From the NCBI GenBank assembly GCA_016713245.1, contig JADJPM010000005.1:682001-746000 (forward strand): a stretch of 64,000 nucleotides of DNA, in the 5' to 3' direction. This document shows positions 58,540 through 64,000 of the stretch, in pieces (position 1 is the first letter of the stretch; each line of letters begins with the position of its first letter). The position numbers and the translations under genes were made by a program. The notes beneath the pieces are model-generated. The model was not told the origin of the DNA. It saw nothing but the letters and a program-made list of their open reading frames with translations, and made no database searches. This DNA is from Verrucomicrobiaceae bacterium. GTDB lineage: Bacteria; Verrucomicrobiota; Verrucomicrobiia; Verrucomicrobiales; Verrucomicrobiaceae.

Positions 58540-61487
58540 TCACTCCTTCGTGACCGTCTCATCCAGATTCAGCAGCACGCGGGCGATGGCCACCATGGGA
58601 GGAATGGTGTCTGTGCGGCCGCTTTGACGTTTCGCGAGGGCTTCGAGAGCTTGAAGTTCCTTCGGCGTCGGCTCGCGATTCGTGCAAAGGCGGAAACCGA
58701 AGGGGATGCCGCCCTCCTTCTCCATGCGAGCGGCGAGAGCTTTGGCGGCTTCCATGCTCATCGTTTCGTTCAGCGTCATGAGGGCCTGCATCGGTGTGTT
58801 GCTGCGGGAGCGGCGGATGCAGGAGCTTTCGCCATTGGGCACGTCGAAGGTGCTCAGGAAAGGATACGGCGTGCTGCGGCGGCGGAAGACATAAACGGCG
58901 CGGCGATACTTCTGCGCATCCTCGTCCACATGCCAAGGGAAGGGCGCATAGCTGGCGGGCTTCTCAAACAGATGCGGCGGAGCCGGAGGCATCACACCGC
59001 GACCACCGACGGCAGGATTCAGCAGGCCGCTGACGGCGAGTTGGATGTCCCGCACGACTTCGCCCTCGACGCGAAAACGCGGCCCACGAGCGAGCAGACG
59101 ATTAAACGGATCTCGTTCGAGCAGCTCGGCCGTCACATGACTGCTCTGCTGATAGGTTTCGCTCGAAACGATGAGGCGCAGGAGCTTTTTGAGGCTCCAG
59201 CCGTTCTCCATGAAGTCAGCGGCCAGCCAGTCGAGCAGATCGGGATGCGTCGCCTTGCTACCTTGCGTGCCAAAATCCTCCGGCGTGTCCACGAGGCCGG
59301 TGCCGAAGACCGATTGCCACACGCGATTCACAAAGGCGCGGGCCGTGGTGGGGGATTGATCGCTCGCGAGCCATTTCGCGAAGGTGAGGCGAGAGTTGTC
59401 CGCATTCTTCGGCAGCGGATTGAGCATGGCGGGCACGCCAGGGCTCACGCGATCGCCGGGCTTGGTGAAATCACCGCGCTTCAGCAGCGCCGTCATGCGG
59501 GGTTGCTCGCGACCGTCGAGCACGAGTGTGGTCGCGCCTTCGGGATGCGGCTTCCAAGTGGCTTCAATCTCGTCGTTGAGGCTCTTCCATTCGGGAACGG
59601 AAGCTCGGAAGGCCGCAAACTCGGCCTTCTTGCCGTAAAGCGGGTCCGCCTCGGCCTCGGCGGCATCGGTGGCGCTGAGGCGATAGCGACCGAGATTCAT
59701 CGTTTGAAGGTCATCGCTGTTCCAGCCGCCGTGTTTCATGCTCAGGCCGATCACAAGCCCGGAGTCCGGCTTCACCTCGATGGGCTTCTCCAATACAAAA
59801 ACGGCATTGCGCGGCACATTGCGCCTGCCGGGGCCGGCGTCGATGCCCCAGGCAGTTTTGTCATCGCCATCAATGGCATAGGTGATGGGGCCGGTGACGC
59901 GTTTGTCCTTCGTGGCATCCTGATCGCGGGCAAAAGCATCCAGCGGCGTGTTTTCCGGCTCGCCGAAGTCGGCGGTGGCTTTGACAAATTTCAGCTTCGT
60001 ATCCTTGCCGTCGATCTTCATCGTCACATTGAATTCCGTCAGCGCGGCAGTGCCCTTTTGTGAGCGACCGGGGCCATACGCGGGCAGGTTCGGATCATTC
60101 ATGAGTTCCAGGCGGAAGGCAGAAATCTTGACCGGCTCGTCGAGCAGCACGTTGAACTTCACCTCGCTCTTGGTCGGCGCATAGCCTTGGGCCAAAATGC
60201 TGCCATCGGGCTGGCGCAGGGCTTTTTCACCGCCGCTAGGATCGTCTTCAAACTTCAGCGTCGTCCAGTTGGGGCGCTTGATGGACTTTTTCCAGGCTTC
60301 GAGCCGCTGCGGCCAATCGGCGTGCTCATGCTTGAGCTTGTTTTCCAGCTCCGCCACGCGTTGCAGCACCTGCGAGCGTGTCATCTGCTCGGAGGGCGTG
60401 TAAACCACACGCCAGGGTTCGTTGTCGTTGTTCAGGAAGGCGAACATCCGATAATACTCCTCCTGCGAGATGGGATCGTACTTGTGGTTGTGGCACTGCG
60501 TGCAGCCGATGGTGAGTCCGAGGATGCTTTTGCCGATGGTATCCATGCGATCAAACATCGCCTCCATGCGAAACTGCTCAGGATCGACGCCGCCTTCCTC
60601 GTTGATCATCGAGTTTCGCAGGAAGCCGGTGGCCACGATTTGATCCTGCGTGGCCTTCGGCAATTGATCCCCGGCGATCTGCTCGATGATGAACTGGTTG
60701 TAGGGCATGTCCTGGTTGAAGGCATTGATCACCCAGTCCCGGTAGAACCAAATGAAGCGCATCGGGTCCTTCTCGTAGCCGTTTGAATCCGCGTAATGCG
60801 CCGCATCCAGCCAGTGGCGGCCCCAGCGTTCACCGAAGTGCGGAGATTGGAGCAAACGCTCCGTCGAATCGGCCTGACTAGGTGGCAAGCCCACCAGATC
60901 CAAAGCAAGCCTCCGCCGCAAAACCTCCGCCGGAGCCTTTGGAGAAGGTTTCAGGCCTTCTTTTTCCAAACGAGCCCGGATGAAGGCATCAATGGGGTTG
61001 ACCGGAGTTCCAGGTTTCAAGTTGCTGGTTTCATGTGCTGCCGGGATGCCGCCCGAACCTGAAACCTGAAACTTGAAACTTGGAACCGGGGCTTTCACCG
61101 GCGGCTTGAAGGCCCAGTGATCGACCTTTTTGTCGAGATTCACGCTCGCGCTGTCCGGCCACGCAGCGCCTTCGTCGATCCAGCGACGCACCAGAGCGAT
61201 CTGCTCCGCCGAAAGCGGATCGCCTTTGCGCGGCATGCGCAGCTTCGGGTTTTTGCCTTCAATGGCATGCACCAGCGGTGAATCGGCGCTTTTGCCGGGC
61301 AGGATGGCCGTGCCGAAATCCCCGCCCTTCATCGCGCTGGGCTTGTGATCGAGGCGAAAGGCCGCTTCCTGCTTGTTCGGGCCATGGCAGGCGTGGCAGT
61401 GCTCTTTGAAAGAGGCTGCACATCGCGGACAAAATCCACCGGAGCCGCCGCGAGCGTGGTGGAGAGGAAAAGCAGGCTGATTCGCAT
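58540..61487 (-). CDS. PSD1 and planctomycete cytochrome c protein, frameshifted near the N-terminus
   Basis: The protein would be about 980 residues. From ATG at 61487 it reads MRISLLFLSTTLAAA then VDFVRDVQPL in one frame, and continues as KEHCHACHG in another; adding one A to the AAA at 61409-61411 restores the family sequence. After the heme motif CHACH come DUF1549 (PIDAFIRARLEKEGLKPS, GCTQCHNHKYDPIS), a central sugar-binding-like domain (GLSMKHGGWNSDDLQ), and DUF1553 (FAKWLASDQSPTTARAFVNRVW). An uninterrupted ORF from 61524 exists, but its first ~40 residues are out of frame with the family. A sequencing error or a real broken gene are both possible. Confidence 0.8.
61007..61087. repeat. 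TTTCAAG-type inverted repeat inside the PSD1 gene
   Basis: On the minus strand it starts GTTCCAAGTTTCAAGTTTC and ends AACTTGAAACCTGGAAC, the same blocks in the same order as the intergenic copy at 21395-21456. It adds about 27 in-frame residues (SFKFQVSGSGG ... ETSNLKPGTP) to the linker between the cytochrome domain and DUF1549. Confidence 0.6.
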
Positions 61488-61661
61488 GACGCACGGGATA
61501 CGTCGGCCCACACGGCTTTCCCAATCACACCGCATGGAAAATTACGCCAACTCAATTCTTGGCGACCATCCGCGCTATCTGCCAGGCATCTTTTCCATGC
61601 ATCTGACTCTGGTTGTAGCTGTTGTCCGCAGTTTGGCCCCGCCGCGCCCTGTTTGCCTTTG

Positions 61662-62063
61662 TCATTGCTCGGGAGCAGGGATCGGAGTGCATATCTCAAT
61701 TAGGTTGCCGAAGACATCGCGAACATAAGAAACCGCCTGCCCCCAAGGTTTCAATGTCGGCGGAGTGGCTGGCGTAGCACCCGCCGCTAAAGCACGCTCA
61801 TAAGCGGCGGCGACATCATCGGTGCTGAAGGCGAGTTCAAACGCAGGTGGCCGATGCGAAATATCAGACGGCGCAACACCCCCTTCGATGTTGGACTCAG
61901 CTAAGGTCAGGCTCGCAAATGAGAGGGTCGTTCCTCCCGTCTGCAACTCGGCGTAGTCACCGCACTCATGAACAAATCCGCGAGTGAGACCAAAAGCGGA
62001 CTCGTAGAACGCAAGGGCTTGAGAGACATCCGGGACATAAAGAATGGTGTATGCGAACTTCAT
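61662..62063 (-). CDS. VOC (glyoxalase/bleomycin resistance) family protein
   Basis: A 133-residue protein with two βαβββ modules: MKFAYTILYVPDVSQALAFYESAFGL ... LQTGGTTLSF, then PAFELAFSTDDVAAAYERALAAGA ... SYVRDVFGNLIEICTPI, where the E of LIEICTP is a typical metal ligand. VOC members include glyoxalases, resistance proteins and dioxygenases; the substrate cannot be told. It lies between the PSD1 gene and the beta-lactamase locus on the same strand. Confidence 0.88.
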   Translation of the reverse strand: MKFAYTILYVPDVSQALAFYESAFGLTRGFVHECGDYAELQTGGTTLSFASLTLAESNIEGGVAPSDISHRPPAFELAFSTDDVAAAYERALAAGATPATPPTLKPWGQAVSYVRDVFGNLIEICTPIPAPEQ

Positions 62064-62242
62064 ATTTCAAGGGGGGATGGTGTTTCTTGGCGAACGTTGT
62101 TTAGCTACAATCAATGGTTGGCGAATCGGGCTCGCCCATGGTTTGTTTGGATTCCGTTGAAACCAAACGAAGGTCAGACAGGGCAGAAGGAGTAACGAAG
62201 CATGACAAGCCAAGTCAAGGCTTGAGGAGAACGGCATTCACA

Positions 62243-62370
62243 TCACCTCCGCCCGTTCAGAATCATCTCGTTCAGCTGCTGGCGCAGCGCCTCCATGTCG
62301 GGATCGGCAAAGCCGGTGTCCAGCGTGCTCACGCTGTTCTTGTTCGCACTCGTGCCGCTGATTGCGCTGT
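62243..62370 (-). pseudogene. detached 3' end of a collagen-like gene
   Basis: On the minus strand it reads SAISGTSANKNSV, then DTGFADPDMEALRQQLNEM to INGRR-like end and stop, matching the end of the intact collagen-like gene at 63349 with roughly ten to twelve base differences over about 125 bp. It starts directly after the beta-lactamase stop and lacks the collagen repeats and any start, so it is not a gene. Confidence 0.75.
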
Positions 62371-62381
62371 TAAATGACGGT

Positions 62382-63176
62382 TCATTTGGGAAGAATGTTG
62401 AGCGTGGAAAGTATGGACTCGGTCATCTTGCGGGCGGTAATGCCGGAAGGGTTCTCGCCGCCAGTGATGCGGGTGGCAAAAAGATAAAGACCTGACGGTG
62501 TGGACACGCTACCGATGAACCAACCAAGTTTCGGGACGTTCCTTTTCGCGTCGAAGGCACTTCCGGTCTTGCCTCGAAAAACCGTCTGCCCAGCCTGCGA
62601 GAGCGTCATGATGTCGAGCACTGTATCCACACTCTTGGCGGCAAAGGGTAACTTGCGGGCGTGAAGGCGGCGCAGAAAATCCACCTGCTCGTCAGGCGAA
62701 ATCGTCAGAGAACTCTGAAGCCAGAATTGGGTCACGCCGCCCTTCAGGTCATTGTTGCCGTAGCCGACTTTTGGAATGATCTGATGGTATCGCTCCAAGC
62801 CGATGCGCGTCGCCAAAGCCTGATAATACCAAACGCAGGACGAGGAAAAAGCGCTCCGCAAAGTCTGGTTTTGATTCCAGGACGCGATGGAGCGGCGTGT
62901 GCCATCCCAAGGCAGGGTGAAATCAGCGCCGCTGGCCACGCCGGTCTCCAAAGAAATCAGGGAGTTGAGAACCTTGAAGGTCGAGCACGGGGATGTGCGG
63001 ATGCGGCATTGTTCGGGTTGGTAACGTAGCCAACGCTGCTGCGCCTCGTCATAAAGCGCGAATGCGCCGGAATAGGAACCAAACTCAGCCGTGAGGTCGC
63101 GCTCCACGGAAGTCTCTGCTGCGAATGCATGACTCCACAGCCACACACACAAATAAAGAATGTAAGTCGGTTTCAC
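62382..63176 (-). CDS. bla: class D (OXA-type) beta-lactamase
   Basis: A 264-residue periplasmic serine beta-lactamase. It has signal peptide MKPTYILYLCVWLWSHAFAA, the active-site S65-T-F-K68, S113-C-V115 (SxV), Y139-G-N141, W152 in FWLQSSLTISPDEQVDFL, and K203-T-G205. All class D motifs are intact, so hydrolysis of penicillins is expected; K68 would be the carbamylated base. The sequence is clearly divergent from clinical OXA enzymes as far as I can recall. It sits between the collagen-like gene and a copy of that gene's 3' end, suggesting insertion or duplication. No regulator gene is adjacent. Confidence 0.92.
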   Translation of the reverse strand: MKPTYILYLCVWLWSHAFAAETSVERDLTAEFGSYSGAFALYDEAQQRWLRYQPEQCRIRTSPCSTFKVLNSLISLETGVASGADFTLPWDGTRRSIASWNQNQTLRSAFSSSCVWYYQALATRIGLERYHQIIPKVGYGNNDLKGGVTQFWLQSSLTISPDEQVDFLRRLHARKLPFAAKSVDTVLDIMTLSQAGQTVFRGKTGSAFDAKRNVPKLGWFIGSVSTPSGLYLFATRITGGENPSGITARKMTESILSTLNILPK

Positions 63177-63348
63177 GCGAGTTTTGTGAATTCACCTAAC
63201 GTTGTTTGGCTCCAGGAAAATGTGGTGAACCATCCCCGACCTCAGCTTCTTGAATGCCCATGCGACCAAGCGATGGCCGGACGTGCGGCGCGAGTCTCCG
63301 AGGATACCATGGAAAGTCAAGGCGAGTGGGAAGTCTCACGGCTTCCTC

Positions 63349-63999
63349 CTACCTCCGCCCGTTCAGAATCATCTCATTCAGCTTCTGGCGCAGCGCCTCC
63401 ATGTCAGGATCGGCAAAAGCAGTGTCCAGGGTGCTCACGGCGTTCGTGTTCGCACTCGTGCCGCTGATGGCGCTGTCGAGTTGGGCTTGGCTCACTTCGC
63501 CGGGGGCTCCGTCGCTGCCGTTGCTGCCGTCATTCCCACGCGGGATGTCGAAGGTGAAGCGCACGTTCGTTCCATCAAAGCTCACGCCCACGGCGGCCGG
63601 CTGGCCGGGGTCCAGCGTGTTCACCGCATCCACCACGGCCTGGGCAAAGGGCGGCCCTTGGGCTCCGTCATTGCCGGGAGGTCCTTGTCCGCCATCATTG
63701 CCTTGCTGGCCTTGGTTGCCGTCATTCCCACGCGGGATGTCGAAGGTGAAGCGCACGTCCGTTCCATCAAAGCTCACGCCCACGGCGGCAGGTGTGCCGG
63801 GGTCCACCGTGTTCACCGCATCCACCACCGCCTGCGCAAAGGGAGGCCCCTGCTGGCCCATCGGGCCTTCCTGCCCCTGCGGGATTTCAAAGCTGAAGTG
63901 CAGCGTGTTGCCGCTCACGCTCACACTCGCATTCGCCGGACTGCTCGGTGGCAGCGTGTTCACGCCGTCCACCTGCGCAGCATTGATGCCCGAGCCGCT
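63349..63999 (-). CDS. collagen-like repeat protein, 3' part
   Basis: Open to the right edge, so the start is outside. The 216 visible residues have two near-identical modules (PPFAQAVVDAVNT ... AAVGVSFDGT ... VRFTFDIPRGNDG) separated by Gly-X-Y collagen-like runs (GNQGQQGNDGGQGPPGNDGAQG), with a third partial module before them. They end in a helical tail DTAFADPDMEALRQKLNEM. Collagen-like repeats of this kind are common in phage tail fibres and bacterial surface proteins. The tail is duplicated beyond the beta-lactamase gene. Confidence 0.75.
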   Translation of the reverse strand, partial: SGSGINAAQVDGVNTLPPSSPANASVSVSGNTLHFSFEIPQGQEGPMGQQGPPFAQAVVDAVNTVDPGTPAAVGVSFDGTDVRFTFDIPRGNDGNQGQQGNDGGQGPPGNDGAQGPPFAQAVVDAVNTLDPGQPAAVGVSFDGTNVRFTFDIPRGNDGSNGSDGAPGEVSQAQLDSAISGTSANTNAVSTLDTAFADPDMEALRQKLNEMILNGRR

Positions 64000-64000
64000 G

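Noticed and set aside
62093..63211. Possible integron attC sites around the beta-lactamase and VOC genes
   Set aside because: ACCTAAC/AACGTT elements look like one half of an attC, but no partner GTTRRRY/RYYYAAC core at the right distance was found, nor an integron integrase.

Overview
The window looks like the chromosome of a Verrucomicrobiota bacterium, probably Verrucomicrobiaceae (Prosthecobacter/Verrucomicrobium-like). The evidence is two proteins with a planctomycete-type cytochrome c domain plus DUF1549/DUF1553, a DUF1501 protein, a heme-binding protein of the Pirellula/Verrucomicrobium type, a sulfatase, two Gfo/Idh/MocA oxidoreductases, PEP-CTERM proteins, and a 4,833-residue protein built from autotransporter-associated beta-strand repeats. 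The DNA is GC-rich by eye, with lower-GC patches at about 13.6-15.2 kb, inside the SMP-30-like gene near 28.9-29.1 kb, and in parts of the island at 34-36.7 kb. No tools were run; every family call is from reading the translations.

Layout. 0-6.8 kb: the end of a PIN-domain gene, a small membrane protein, then a leftward block of an MFS transporter, a fused MurC-MurB, an HNH nuclease with a small partner, YaeQ and an OprB-type porin. 6.9-10.1 kb: rightward genes for three membrane proteins (FHA-like, a potassium-channel-like protein with an abnormal filter, rhomboid protease) and a 45-residue peptide. 10.1-13.6 kb: a REPIN-like double hairpin, ruvB, a lysine-rich secreted protein, a helix-hairpin-helix protein, and a REP-associated (RAYT) transposase with a scrap of a second copy. 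13.6-17.3 kb: a PEP-CTERM protein with an upstream TIGR02597-like secreted protein, and a dynamin-like GTPase. 17.3-29.6 kb: catabolic and surface genes (PSD1 cytochrome, Gfo/Idh, PQQ-type propeller, heme-binding dehydrogenase-like protein, a YhcG nuclease, sulfatase, SMP-30/gluconolactonase).

29.59-37.27 kb is a 7.6 kb integrated element. It is bounded by an exact 57-bp repeat of the 3' part of a tRNA-Leu(TAA) gene. It carries a tyrosine integrase, an unknown gene overlapping it, an excisionase-like HTH protein, a primase/helicase, an iteron-like repeat cluster and cargo genes, with matching 11-bp candidate integrase arm sites near both ends.

37.3-64 kb: ndk, a DUF1501 gene, the Kup potassium transporter, the 14.5-kb giant PEP-CTERM gene with its own terminator, a Gfo/Idh gene, queA, a PSD1 gene with a one-base frameshift near its N-terminus, a VOC-family gene, and a class D beta-lactamase lying between a collagen-like gene and a detached copy of that gene's 3' end.

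Most metabolic genes fit a polymer-degrading lifestyle: sulfatase, sugar oxidoreductases, and outer-membrane or periplasmic cytochrome and propeller proteins. The parts most worth following up are the tRNA-Leu island with its repeat cluster, the membrane trio at 6.9-9.9 kb, the beta-lactamase locus, and several short repeat families, some of which appear to have entered coding sequence in frame.
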